A DNA stretch of 64,000 nt from Pyrus communis (lineage: Eukaryota > Streptophyta > Magnoliopsida > Rosales > Rosaceae): the NCBI RefSeq assembly GCF_963583255.1, contig NC_084808.1, forward strand, positions 11,741,501 to 11,805,500, in the 5' to 3' direction. A program made the translations under genes and the position numbers. How positions within the stretch are numbered: position 1 is the stretch's first letter; every line of letters begins with the position of its first letter. The notes beneath the pieces were generated by a model, which saw only the letters and a list, made by a program, of their open reading frames with translations, ran no database searches and had not been told where the DNA came from. Positions 10,564 to 22,339 of the stretch are shown in pieces.

Positions 10564-11981
10564 AAAATTTGACTAGCGGGTTCTCGGTTGAATTTCAGCC
10601 GGTAGGACATGGACCATGCTGATTTCCATGTGCTCGAGGACCGAATGACCTATTGGGTCTTGGTTGTCGTCTTCCGGATTAATGGGTGTGGTATTAGTCT
10701 TTGGAGTGTCTGCAACCGGATTATCTTTCGCCTCATTATGGACCTACTCTTGGGGTGTGTTGGCTGAACCTACTCCATTCTGGTTTTTGTCCTTGAGCTT
10801 ATTTATTGCCGATGAGTGATTTTGTTCTTATAATGCTTTATAGGCTTGTTCTTCATAAGCGATTCGAGCGTTCCTTATGTCTAGGTATGCATCTAAACGC
10901 GCCACACGATTCTCCTCATCGGCCGTAAGGCCGGAAAGAGACACGGCCGAGAAGACTTCGAAATGATACCATAGGTGCTGAAGGTTTTCGAGTGAAAAAG
11001 AAAACTCAGCGGTGTCTATATCTATGTATGGGTCAACCTCAAAGCCGAGGACTCAAGCCTCACGTATATGCTAGAACTTAGCTTTTATTGCCGGATCGAT
11101 GGTTTTTGGAATAATTTGTTCAGCATCAAGACAAGTTAGTGCTAGGTCGAGGGCTTCTTGACATGCCTTGGGCAGTCCGTACAAGTCATTGGAGGAATAC
11201 TTCTTATGAAATTCTCGCATGTACTCCAAGGATTCATCGAGAAATGGAAGGTGCAGATTGCGCCGTACTTTTATTAACAGTTCTTGAGAAGGTAACGGGG
11301 GAAGCTTACTTTCGGCCTCTTTTCTGAAATGCTTGAGACGAGCTTTCATCTCTCCGGGTCGAAGAAGGATGCGTTTTTCGGACTCTTGAATGGTGGTTTC
11401 AAAGTCGCGATCAACTGCCTTTCTCTCTTGAAGTAATTCGGCCATAATGGTTGGGGTAGGTCGGTGGTCGCCGCATCATGCTTCTTCTTTTGGCTGCCAC
11501 CGGGTAGTCGAATTAGCTTGTGATTCTTGTCGTCGAGCCATGCAATCTATCCGCTGGCGACAACATTTTTGAGACTTAGATAACGCCGTATACAAGCCAG
11601 TTGGAGAATTGTTACTGTACCAACGTTGGTCACGTGGCTTAGGTGGTTTGAAGGTTTTTTGAGCCACCAATGAACTCGAACTGCTGGAGTTACGCGAGTA
11701 ATAATCCTTATTATAGAATGGCGCGTCAAAGTCAAGACATCATCTGACTGGGGTTGGGTTACCTGTGGGCCGACTCTCTTAAACACTTATCGTCGTTGGC
11801 CGGCACCGAGTTCCTTCAGCGATTTTGCTGCAGCTGTAGATGGCGGAGATGAAGTTGGAGTCGGAGGTGTCTCTCTTTAAGTTCAATTCGTGTCATGGGT
11901 TCAATGATTGCCGGCCCTGAAGACTCCGTGGGTGGTGCATTTGAAAATAAATCAATCTTGAGTCTCGGCTGACCGCCCTAC
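10564..11981 (-). pseudogene. gag-protease linker of the Tat element
   Basis: A 124-residue open frame (11445-11071) is rich in Lys/Glu and predicted helices (QESEKRILLRPGEMKARLKH; DESLEYMREFHKKYSSNDLY; DLALTCLDAEQIIPKT). I do not recognise a catalytic domain. Position and composition fit the long linker between the gag zinc knuckle and protease in Tat polyproteins. The stretches 10564-11070 and 11446-11981 hold only shifted fragments of the same polyprotein, such as KCCRQRIDCMARRQESQ near 11560. Confidence 0.5.
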
Positions 11982-13052
11982 TTACGGACATGATGTACCG
12001 GGATGAATTTCGGCTTTCCCTTTTCCTTTGTTTTTAGGGAAATGAGCATCCACCATACCAATTGTCGTTGAGGGGAAGGTATTGGCGTCAACTGCCATCT
12101 GTTTCTCAGGAAATTTTAACTTACCCTTCTCAATCCAACTTTGAATCGCATCACGAAACACGACGCAATTATTGGTAGCATGCTTGTTTGAATTATGGTA
12201 CTTGCAATATGTTTTGCCTTTCAATTCTTCGGCCCTAGGAATGTTATGTCCTGGCTGAAGTTTTATGATCTTTGCTACCAATAACTGGGCGAAAATTGCA
12301 TCGGCCTTGGTGATATTGAAAGTGTAAACTTTTGATATTTTAATCATCTCTTCAGAGGCCGAACGGGTTTTGGCATCTTTAGGACTGATTTGAGCTAATG
12401 CCTTGCAAACGTATGGTTTATCTATCACTATTTCAATCGCGTCCACACTGGCGTATTGGGGATCCTTGCTTTCGGCTAATGCATAGCTAACCGTGGGATT
12501 CTTGTATATTGTTCCCCGGGATAGGGACTTTGATATTTTTTCCTCTCGGAGCAAATAATCATACTGCTCAACGTGCTGAGCAAGTTTGTACATATCTCGG
12601 ATATTTGCCCCTAGGAATTTCTTTTTGTATTCCACGTCTAGGCTGTTTAGAGTAATTCTGACGAATTCAACTTCAAGGAGAAGTACTCAGCACGAATTCC
12701 TGGCCGACTTGAACCTTGTTAAGTATTCCATTGGCGATTCGTCTGAAGCTTGAGCCATCCTAGCCAACGATGAAACGGACATTTCCATCCTTGGTCAATA
12801 AAATTGTTCATGGAATTTCTCGACCAATTCCTCCCAACTCTGGACGGAGTTCGGTGGAAGGTTGATGTACCAAGCAAAGGCTGAACCTGTTAGTGAATTG
12901 TTGAATAGCCGTAGTTTATGGAAGTTGCTATTAACGTCTCCACATTGCACAGTGAATTGAGCTACATGCTCTAATGAAGATAAGGATAACTCTCCGGTGA
13001 AAAGACTGAAGTTGAGGATCTTCAGACCTTTAGGGTATTCGAACTTTTCCAC
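11982..13052 (-). pseudogene. Tat gag
   Basis: Capsid-type retrotransposon gag domain in the piece 13052-12795 (GSAFAWYINLPPNSVQSWEELVEKFHEQFY read in part; the W-Y-x-L-P-P and S-W-x-x-L-x-x-F blocks are hallmarks). A second piece, 12635-11982, holds the C-terminal half of gag and the zinc knuckle YCKYHNSNKHATNNCVVF, spacing C-x2-H-x4-H-x4-C, the variant used by Tat elements. The bases between (12636-12794) need at least one frameshift. Gag would package the element RNA. The N-terminal start is not visible because 13053-13596 is frameshifted. Confidence 0.75.
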
Positions 13053-13596
13053 ATAAGCTGGTTACGGGTGGATGAACTTTGGGAACTTTGGCCCTTTTTA
13101 TATGGCCGAGTCGATCATTTTTTGGACCTCAGTCATATTGATGGATGCTGCTTCTACTCATTGGTCAGGCCCATCAGATCTACTGTTTGATCCGCCTATT
13201 TTTTCCAAGTCAATTGGTTGAAGCCGAGCGGATCATTTCTCGGCTTGTAATGGAACATTTTTAAAGAGAGGCTGTCGAGATTGGCCAATGTGGCCATCTT
13301 CGAAGGGTTTACTGACTAACAGTTCAAGCATCCTGGTCTGTGTATCACTATTACTTCGTATTGCATCAAGCAAATCATTCATTTTCTGGCCAATCGACTG
13401 CTTAACCTGCCGAGATTGTTCATCAAGTCATTTTCGAAGAAACGACCTAGTTGGCGGATCAGAACCTTCCCCACCATCTTCGTTGTAATCTTCCACTATT
13501 CCTTTGACGAAAATGCCTACCGTTTGGTTGGGAATTTCTGGGTTGCGAGGTTGTCCGCCGAGACAAATTCCAAGGAATTTCTGGGTTGCGAGGTTG

Positions 13597-14384
13597 CGAA
13601 CCTGGCCGGGGAGTACAATTTGTTGATGTTGCATTGAGCGGGTTGTTGACTTTTTGATCTTGTGATTGAGGCCGAGGAAGGAACAAGTCTCGGCCTTTGT
13701 ATTCTCGAGCCTGAAGACAAGGCTACTAATTCTGCGAAGTTCACGAATCGTCAGCTTGGATTCGGTCACAGTGATTATATTCGTGAGAGTATAAGCACAT
13801 CGAATCGACACTAGACTATATGGACATAAGTACTCAAAGGTGATGTATGTCTTGATGGTGAATGTGGTTCGGCCATCAGAATGCTGAACTCTGAAACTTA
13901 CTTACGAGTATCCAATAAAACCATTTGGCGTTCAAGGTGCCGAATGTCGTAACTCGTAACACCTTACTTCGCCGAGAAGGCTAATAAGATGACCTCTGCC
14001 AATAAGGATTCGAAAACCCTTCTCGACCGAGACTTGGATAGGTAACCAGTCAGCCTCAACGCAGTGCTGTTTGTCCAAACTGAAGGTGCTCCTTGGTCGA
14101 TCTGTTCTACAGCAACAGTGCTATTTATCCAAACTGAAGATGTTTGTCGGTTGCCTCCACAGTGCTATTTATCCAAACTGAAGATATGTTGGCGGAAAAA
14201 GAAAAGAAAATATCTTAAGATGTTTGAGAGGTTTGCGCAGGGCAATTGTGTGTTTGTTTTGGGCCCTTGAATTGCACACTCCGTTCTCTATTTATAGCAG
14301 CAAGAACAAATCCTAACCATACTCGAACTAGGACTCCTTACCCCAATCCATCTTATCTCAGCCAATTTCGATTAGGATTTTGAA
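13597..14384 (-). repeat. 5' LTR of the Tat element, truncated at both ends
   Basis: Matches 1378-2130 of the 3' LTR. It lacks the 101-bp inner end (U5) and the 276-bp outer end (U3 start) that the other LTR has. The inner flank contains a duplicated 'ggaatttctgggttgcgaggttg' at about 13530 and 13575, and no clear tRNA-complementary primer site remains. A TATA box (minus-strand ctataaata, near 14295) is preserved. It has three copies of the 'tgctrtttrtccaaactgaag' motif (about 14063, 14117 and 14162). Confidence 0.8.
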
Positions 14385-15389
14385 CATGTCAATATATAAT
14401 ACCTTATTGGGTCACAAGCATTATATTCAGCATGAAGATCTGTTATGGTATAGCGCAGAATAAGTTTTTAAATGTTCTGTGAACCATGTCAACAGCATTA
14501 TTGCTTGCTTTATGTCTTCCCGTCATTTCCTTTAAATAAAGGGGTTTTTGGAGATAAAGGCTTGTCAAAGATGATTTTTAGAATATAACCTAGAAGGTTT
14601 TCAATATCTGAAAAAGATCCTTCATTTTAATGCACCATGAATGTCACTTATAATAAAACCACAAGTTTTACTATTATTTACAAGAATGCCATCTTTATTG
14701 TCTACAATGTAACCTCCACCATCAAGGTCTGAAAAATGTGATTGTAGGTTCATCATCACTAATAAAAGTAACATTCATCTTCATTGTCTAAAAAATTGTC
14801 ATCTTTATTGTCTATAACTACCTACTTTTTGTTTTTTTTTATATTTATTAAAATTTGATATTGTGTGGAGATCAATGCACTAATTTAGGTTTGATAGTTT
14901 TGGTACGATCAATTAGGTACGTTATATAGTTTACGTACCATAGATTTGGTACAGTAATTTGGTACAATTTGTATATTTTATGTTTTAGTTCATTAGGTCA
15001 AATAAATTAGGTACATTATAATAGTTTAGGTTCCTTAGATTCGGTATGGTCAATTTAGTAAAATTGATATTTTTATATTTTAGTTCACTTGGTCCAACAA
15101 ATTTGGTACAATCAATTTGGTACGATTTATATTTTTTTATGTTTTAGTTCATTAGGTACGAAAAATCAATAATCAATCAAAGAATTATCAGATATATCAA
15201 CAAAGCATTATGAGATATGATTAGTTTTTTTAAATGAACTTTCATTAGTTTTGCGAGAAAATGGAAACACCACTTACAATCTTACACCATCTTCTTTCAG
15301 CTTCAATAATCTTAACCTTCATTGATATGAGCCACCGGAGGGAAAAAAAATCTGTTTCAATAAACATAGAGGCAAACTAGTAAGATATG
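14385..15389. other. spacer with AT-rich degenerate repeats
   Basis: 14393-14434 repeats the left flank of the Tat element. 14435-14830 holds nothing I can name. From about 14890 to 15165 the DNA is made of loosely repeated 'attaggtac' and 'atgttttagttcattaggt' phrases, with three clear copies of the latter (about 14978, 15075 and 15138) at uneven spacing. No gene is seen. Confidence 0.5.
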
Positions 15390-17788
15390 TGACACATCCC
15401 GATCCGGAATGTCTACTAGGATTCTGAATTGAGCTGTGCTGGCCAACACCTAGAAGGTGACGAAGCCATAAAGTATAGTGATGTGGAAAATGTGAATAAA
15501 TTTAGCCCTAAAAGTGCCTGAGGACCAGAGTGCACTGCGAGCGGGAACGAGCCCATTTCACACGCAATGTCAAAGCATAAGTAAAGTACAGTAGTATGGG
15601 TAAGGATCATACTCTCAGAGGTAGCCATCTATACTGAGATTCGCCACAAATCCTCGTCCATACGAACTTCCAACAGCTAGAACCTGGAGGGGCGCAAAAA
15701 CAAGGGTGAGTGGGCCTGAAAATAAAGTTTTTAATAAAACCCTTTTGAAAACATTATAACCCCTCGCTGTAAAACCCGTATAATTTCCCACAAAATAATA
15801 ATACATACGTATATAGAAATCATGCTCGAGAGTAGTGAAAACAAATTATATGCCATGTCAAGTATCTCAGCAATGAAATAAGTAAGCCAGGTGAAATAAA
15901 TCAATGTAAAATGATATGCCAACCGGAGTCACCTAATGTGACCTATACAGCTGAACTAATAGCTCATTAACCAATTCTTGCACATAAGTCGGAACCACCT
16001 AATGTGGTATGTACGACAAGCTGGGTGTAAATAAATACGCTCAAGTGCTATGATCACGTGAAGGTTGTGCCAAGTATCGCAAGTCACCTATGAGTCAGAA
16101 CCACCTAATGTGGTCTATACGACAGGCTGGCACCTGCCTTAGATCCAAGGTGAGCATACTGTGCAGGAGGTGAACGATCACGTGAAGGCTAGCCCTGACC
16201 TCGGGCGGAGCACTAACATCGGGGTGCAAGATAATGAGTACCAAATGCATCTAGGCATAACCATATACATCACAACCACTAACATCATAATGTACTCACC
16301 TGTAGCTTACCTGGACTCCGCAACATCATGCAACATTATACATGACTACACCAATGCATATACTAAAATATAATGCAAGTATGACATGGCATTTCAATCA
16401 CATTTCATTTAAAACCATTTATGGGAAAAACATAAAGTATACATACCTATATATATATAGAAACCAAAAGCCCACTCACCTGGAGTCCGCGCTATAACTC
16501 CCTAACACAAATATCAAGGCGTCACGAACGATTGCCATCTAGAACAGTTATCAAATATTGTCTTAGAATTCTTATCAATAGAACATATAACTTACATGTC
16601 CTAAATGGGAAGATCCATACATCAAATTCCCGACCCGTAAGTTTCTAATATCTTCTAATATTACGTATTATAATGTGTCAAAGTTTGGTAACGATCCAAT
16701 GGTCGGATCGTTGATTGCTATAATAATCAAGTAACGCACCTTAATTAAACTAGATTTACAACACTCAAATCCACATGATATGGATATCAAATCTGAGATC
16801 AAGATATCAATTTAGTGTAAAATAGCATCGGCGACCCGTTGACCATGCGCCACCACATGCCCCACCGCCGGTGGCGGTCGGCCGCCTCGTCTCGTCGGAA
16901 AATTTCACTATTTCTAAAAATTCTCAAACTTCACAGAAATGAAGATCTCAGTGAGTGGAGCAACTTTCATACCAGTGACTATGGCCAATTTGGCCGGGAA
17001 AAGCCCTCATTCCACTAAAACCCGTCAGAAACCCTAGAAAGGGTGAGTTTCAATTTTCCTTCCTCGATGTTCCGCTGCCCCTACAACTAATTGGGTCTTG
17101 TTCCTAGGTCCAAGGGGGTTAGATTAAGGGTGGTGATGGGTGGTGTAACTCACCGGATCAGCGGGATCGCCGTCGAAGACCACCAGAATCCCACTTCGTC
17201 CTTCACAAAATTGAAAGCCAAAACGCTCGAGCTTGGAAGGGAAAATGGTAGTACAGGGGTCGGGAGGTTGCGAACAAGTGATGGCTGGGCGAAATTCGCC
17301 TGAAAATTGGCTGAATTTCACTGGAGAAACTTGTGGGTCACAATCGGGTCAAGGGGAACCTCTCGGGTTCCTTTCCTTCTCCCCTCCTTTCCTTTCTCTC
17401 CTTTCCCTCTTCCTTCATTGTTCATTCTTTCTCCTCCCTTCACTGATTCGTATGCACCCCTCCTTATCCTCATTTCCTTTCCATCACAGCCACACACGTG
17501 GCACGACCGGATTTTTCTCCAAAAATCTAGAACATTCCAGAAAATAATTCATTTACTAAAATACCCGACTTTAAACATGAATAACCCATTCGTTATAACT
17601 CCAAATTACAATCCGTTTGAGCCCAAACGTCCGTAACGATGAGTACTACAAAGATACACCAAGAAAATGATCCTTACATGACTCGACATTGTAGTCAACA
17701 AAAGTCAACACTTTGCCTCAAAGGGCATTTTCGTAAATTCATATTTAAAAATTATAAAAATCGTAATAATTGGGGACGGATCGTTACA
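15390..17788 (-). mobile_element. solo LTR of a Ty3/gypsy element (2399 bp), target duplication ATATG
   Basis: The left end is TGACACATCCC and the right end GGATCGTTACA. The flanking five bases are identical (ATATG at 15385-15389 and 17789-17793), the signature of an LTR left alone after recombination between the two LTRs of one element. On the minus strand the LTR would start TGTAACGATCCGTCCCC, a start I associate with chromovirus (Tekay/Del-like) LTRs in rosaceous plants; the orientation is inferred from that. Open frames inside (for example around 17090-17640) are low-complexity and not supported as genes. Confidence 0.85.
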
Positions 17789-17925
17789 ATATGGATCACA
17801 AAATGTTGGATATAAGAGATTAGAACTGCACTCAATAAACATTGTAAAAACATGTGTGAGTAATTTGTAAATCTCTTTCACACATGCGTTTGTGATGCTT
17901 ATTAACTGCATTTCTAGTCTCCTCT

Positions 17926-19345
17926 TGACACACCCTGACCTGGAATGTCCACTAGGACTCCGAATTGAGTTATGTTGGTGGACACCTGGAAGGTAACCAA
18001 CCCATAAAGTATAGTGATGTAGAAAATGAGAATGAATTTAAACCTAAAAGTGCCTAAAGACAAGAGTGCGCTGTGAGCGGGGATGAACCCATTTCACACA
18101 CGACGTCAGAGCATAAGTAGAGTACAGTAGTGTGGGTAAGGATCATACCCTCAGAGGTAGCCACCTATACTGAGATTCGCCACAAATCCTCGTCGATACG
18201 AACTTTCAACAGCTAAAACCTGGAGGGGCGCAAAAACAAGGATGAGTGGGCTTGAAAATAAAGTTTTTAATAAAAACCTTTTGAAAATGTTATAGCCCTT
18301 CGCTGTAAAACCCATATGATTTCCCAAAAAATAATAATACATATGCATATAGAAATCATGCTCGAGAGTAGTGAAAACCAAGTATATGCCATGTCAAGTA
18401 TCTCAGCAATGAAATAAGTAAGCCATGTGAAATAAATCAATGTAAAATGATATACCAGTCGGAGTCACCTAACTTGACCTGTATAGCTGAACCTATAGCT
18501 CATTAAATATGCCTGCACACGAGTCGGAACCACCTATTATGGTTTGTACGATAGGGCTGGGTGTAAATAAGTACGCTCAAGTGCTACAATCACGTAAAGG
18601 CTGTGTGAATAATCGCGGGTCACCTACGAGTCGGAACGACCTAATGTGGTCTATACGACAGGGCTATGCACCAAACTTGGATCCAAGGTGAGTGTGCGGT
18701 GTGGGAGGTGAACTTCATGTGAAAGACTGTGCCGTAGCCATGGGCAGGAGCACTAACACCAGGGTGCAGGATAATGAGCTCTACATGCCTCTATGTATAA
18801 CCATAAGCAATGCAACCACTAACATCATACAGTACTTACCTGAAACTTACCTGGCCTCCACATCGTCAGACAATGATATGCATATACATACCAATGCATA
18901 TAATAAAATGAAATGCAAGCATGACATGACATTTAAAAGAATACGCTCGTTTTAAAACAGTTTATGGGAAAATGTAAAGCATATATACATATATGCATAT
19001 ATATATAGAAAACCAGAAGCCCACTCACCTGGAATTCGTGCTATAACTCCCTAGCACAAACATCAAGGCATCACGAACGATCAATGCCTGTGACTAAGGC
19101 CAAATTGGGCGACAAAAGCCCCTGACTTTAAACGTTAATATCTCTTTCGTTATAACTCCAAATCATGATCCGTTTGCGCCCACACGTCCGTAGCAACGAG
19201 TACTATGAGGATACACCAAGAAAATGAATCTTACGTGACATGACACGGCAGTCAACAAAAGTCAACACTTTGCCTCGAAGGGCATTTTCGTAAATTCACT
19301 TTTTAAAATTATAAAAATCATAATAATTGGGGACGGGTTGTTACA
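17926..19345 (-). mobile_element. second solo LTR of the same family (1420 bp), target duplication CCTCT
   Basis: The left end TGACACACCCTG and right end GGGTTGTTACA match the preceding solo LTR, and large parts match throughout (for example the 'aaagtatagtgatgt' and 'gagtcggaaccacct' blocks). The flanks CCTCT (17921-17925 and 19346-19350) are identical. It is about 980 bp shorter than its neighbour because of internal deletion after about 19080. The different target duplications show two separate insertions 138 bp apart (137 bases between the LTRs), not the two LTRs of one element. Confidence 0.85.
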
Positions 19346-20147
19346 CCTCTAGTCTAATATTCTGTATTTCATTCCTTATTATTTACACCTCAATCTTTTG
19401 AGACTCAAAAATTCCTCACCCAACATAGCTTAAGGGTTCAAAATTTGAAGATTGCAAATCTCTCATCGTGAGTATAGAAATAAGTAGTTTAGCACTAAAG
19501 TAACAGGGTTCGTATCTCTCTGTCTTTTAACTTATTTCTTATCTTTGTTATCCATGATTCCTTTAAAATTTGTTGCAACCGAAAACTATAAACAGCAAGA
19601 ATAAAAACATTATCACTTGTGTTTACAAAAGCGAGGTTTATATGTAGATATTAATTCTATGCGTCTTTAATGTATGCAGGCAGGGGAACAAATATGATTT
19701 TTGATTAAACGAGAAAAAAAAAATGATGGTGGCCCCTAGGATGATGCATTGCGTCCCACGTTTGCAGTTTACAACTTGACTTTTATAATTAATAAAAGGT
19801 GGTCGTTTAATAATTTGAAAAAATTTTTTTTTTTTAATTTTTATAAATTATTCAAAGTTAGCGTATATGTACCAAGAGAGATGGTGGAAAATTTGTAATT
19901 TTTTCATCTAATTTTCACTTTTAAACAAAAAGTAAGATTTGTTTTAGTTTAAGCATTAATTCTTATCCTTTCCACCTTTAGTTTAAAATAAGTAATTGAT
20001 CCAAGTTTTATATTTTGTTATACATGCACACACACCAGTTGCTGTAAAATAAAATTGGCCGGTGGAATATGGATCCCTATGGACAAAATCACCACCATAA
20101 TGCATTGTTGATCTGCATATCACTCGGAAAGGAGTGAAATCTGACAA
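19346..20147. other. non-coding spacer
   Basis: A/T-rich with a T run near 19828. No open frame, transposon end or RNA gene could be supported. Confidence 0.45.
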
Positions 20148-20373
20148 CTGGTTGATCTCTCTTGTATTTTAATACAGATTCCCAGAGAGGGAAGCATGCA
20201 CGTACTTTGTCCAAAAGCTCGTGTTGGATTGCTGACAAGTATCCACTAACCTTTGTTCAACTGGTTGATCTCTCTAGTATTTTAATACAGATTCCCAGAG
20301 AGGGAAGCATGCACGTACTTTGTCCAGAAGCTCGTGTTGGATCGCTGACAAGTATCCACTAACCTTTGTTCTT
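20148..20373. repeat. 113-bp tandem duplication
   Basis: Two adjacent copies, 20148-20260 and 20261-20373, each starting ctggttgatctctct and including attcccagagagggaagc. They differ at only a few positions (for example ttgta/tagta and ccaaaa/ccagaa), so the duplication is fairly recent. Neither copy resembles a known gene to me. Confidence 0.8.
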
Positions 20374-20657
20374 CTCTTAAAACGTAGCCAGACTAAGTGC
20401 TATAACGAATCCGAAACGAGTACTAGTGCTTCCTCCAATCACAGATTTTTAATTTCTAGCCCCTTCGGAGATGCTAGGTGCGACAAGGATACTGGTGTGT
20501 AGTGTGCGAGTGATCATTCCATAACTAAAAAGTCGATCTCTACTACTGTTGATACACTTATCATCGACAATTTTACTTTGTAATTTTAATATTTTATAGA
20601 AAGTACATGTGAGAAATGAAAGATAAAATAAGGGTAGAGAAGAATAGGGGGAGACAA

Positions 20658-20771
20658 CCTAAACCTGGAATGTCAATTTGGACACCCAAATCGAGATGTG
20701 CTGATTTCGTCACCTTTCAGGTATCGATCAACACATCTCAATTTAGCTGTCCAAGTTAACATTTGGGTTGG
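20658..20771. repeat. imperfect inverted repeat (hairpin), arms about 47 bp
   Basis: The left arm (20658-20706, with cccaaatcgagatgtgctgat) pairs with the right arm (20724-20771, with atcaacacatctcaatttag) across a spacer of about 17 bases. No flanking duplication was identified, so it may be a foldback relic of a DNA transposon or a chance survivor. Confidence 0.55.
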
Positions 20772-21207
20772 AGTGTGTTAAGAGATATAGAAGAAATGCT
20801 TATAAAATGGTACCTAAAGTGAAGACCAAAAACCAAATAAATAGTTCCCATCAAGGTGGGATGGTGTGCATGGTTTGACCTATTTGTTTTCTCTCTTTTT
20901 ACAATTCTGAATGAAAGTTTTTTTTTTTTTTTATTTGTTTAATACGTAAAAAAGAGATCTCAAGAGGACTAGAAGAGCCATGCAAAACCCCAAAGTAAAT
21001 CAATAAAAGCAGAAGCAACAAGAAGATTAGAAGACCAGAATACCCAAGCAAAACTCCTAAAGCAAACAGAATTAATAAAAGGAGAAACTAAAACTAGGAT
21101 GGAGCCACGTACGCTCACTCCATTCCAGGTTTGAATATACCTTGTAGCAAAAATGACGAATTTATCAACAGGGTTGACAAAGTTGGGTAGCACACGAAGT
21201 GAGATTT
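20772..21207. other. non-coding spacer
   Basis: Contains a T run near 20921 and A/T-rich sequence. No supported gene. Confidence 0.4.
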
Positions 21208-21210
21208 TAA

Positions 21211-22339
21211 GGGTGCGTTTGTTGTACCGGACTATCTTGGACTGGACTAGCTTCAGGGACGAAGCTGGACTGACTTAGAATAGACTAAAATGGACTAATT
21301 TAGTGAAGCGTTTGGTGTTATGTCGACTAAAAAGCAAGATTCATATATTATATTATTAAATTTATATGTACAATATTTTATCATTAATTTAATCTATATA
21401 TGCTAATATTTTATTATTAAATTATCATTTTCCTTTCTAGAACCATCTTCCGTCTTTTTATTTTGGTCAAGCTCTTAATCTTCTTCTCCTCTCATGTTTT
21501 TTGTCCACCCACTGCATCCCTCCCCTCTCCCCTTTCTCTGCCATTTTACTAGTGCCACATCTCTTTCCCCTTTCCCTTTTCTGTCCAAATCCCTCTCCCT
21601 CTTCCCTTTGCCTCTTTTCCTGTCCAACTCCTTGGGTGATAATCTAATTTTGGATGGTCTTAGATTCGAAGATTTTGCAAATCTCTCTCTTCCTCTTCAC
21701 CGCAAATCTCTCTTTGCCTCTTCTATTCCTCTCACAAAATCCCTTGCAAATCTTAAAATCAAACCAAAGAGCAAGAACGAAAATAAAAATTTAGGAGTTG
21801 AAGGCAGGATGCATGCGTGAGTGGCTCAAAGGTGGGAGATGGGGTTGAATTTGCTTTCGGTTTCTGAGTTTTTTGGATTTTTGGGTTTTTTGGGTTTTCT
21901 CTGATTTTTTGGGTTTTTTGATTTTTTGGGTTGAAATTTTGGGAGTTGGATCTGGTATTGAAAAGGGAAAGGTTGCAGAAATCCACGAAATGAATTTACA
22001 AAACTCCACGAAATGGGTTTCTCAGAGAACGAGTTTCTGACCACATATCCATGGTGGCTTTGCTGGAAGAGGAGTCTTATGGGGAAAAAATAGCGGTCGG
22101 GAAGGGGAAGGCAAAGAATTGACGAAGAGTGAAGCGGAAATGGGCGAATGAAAGCTGGTCTTAGTAATCCGCCCAATTTTGGGGGGGTCTCGCTAAGACC
22201 GCCTAGTGAGGCGTTTAGTCTAGGCGAGTCCCCTTTAGTCTCATTAAACACAGTCACGACTGCTAACAAACATGATATCTCACTCACTATTAATTTTAGT
22301 CAGTCCAGTGAAACTTAACGAGGCCAAATAAACACGCCC
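21211..22339. mobile_element. non-autonomous PIF/Harbinger-type DNA transposon (1129 bp)
   Basis: Ends are GGGTGCGTTTGTT and, inverted, GGGCGTGTTTATT (10 of 13 match), flanked by TAA on both sides (21208-21210 and 22340-22342). A GGG...-starting inverted repeat with a three-base TWA target duplication is the PIF/Harbinger signature. Subterminal 'ggactggact / gactaa' phrases recur at both ends. The interior is pyrimidine-rich on the plus strand and its long frames (for example 22287-21826, minus) are low-complexity Lys/Pro/Asn text without domains. No transposase is present. Confidence 0.72.

Larger units (their letters stand above)
1277..14384 (-). mobile_element. Ty3/gypsy retrotransposon, Tat lineage, with antisense extra gene
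   Basis: Reading on the minus strand, the order is truncated 5' LTR (14384-13597), gag (about 13050-11980), linker, protease (10563-10012), reverse transcriptase (9629-8586), RNase H (about 8255-7640), integrase (about 7470-6440), then a gene on the opposite strand (2989-6268), polypurine tract (2420-2407) and 3' LTR (2406-1277). The gag zinc knuckle (C-x2-H-x4-H-x4-C), the integrase after RNase H and an antisense gene downstream of pol fit the Tat group. The two LTRs differ by about 6 of 60 bases in one stretch I compared (1501-1560), so the insertion is old. All pol parts carry stops or frameshifts. Confidence 0.88.

Noticed and set aside
17091..17636. Three overlapping open frames of about 70-109 residues
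   Set aside because: All lie inside a solo LTR, overlap one another on both strands and lack any recognisable domain.
15390..19345. The two related blocks as the LTR pair of one element
   Set aside because: Each block has its own exact target duplication and only 137 bases lie between them, with no internal coding or primer site.
20162..20502. Small frames across the tandem duplication
   Set aside because: Open only because the duplication repeats the same text; no start context or similarity.
21759..22287. Minus-strand frames rich in Lys, Pro and Asn
   Set aside because: Low-complexity reading of a pyrimidine-rich transposon interior; overlapping frames give equally long products.
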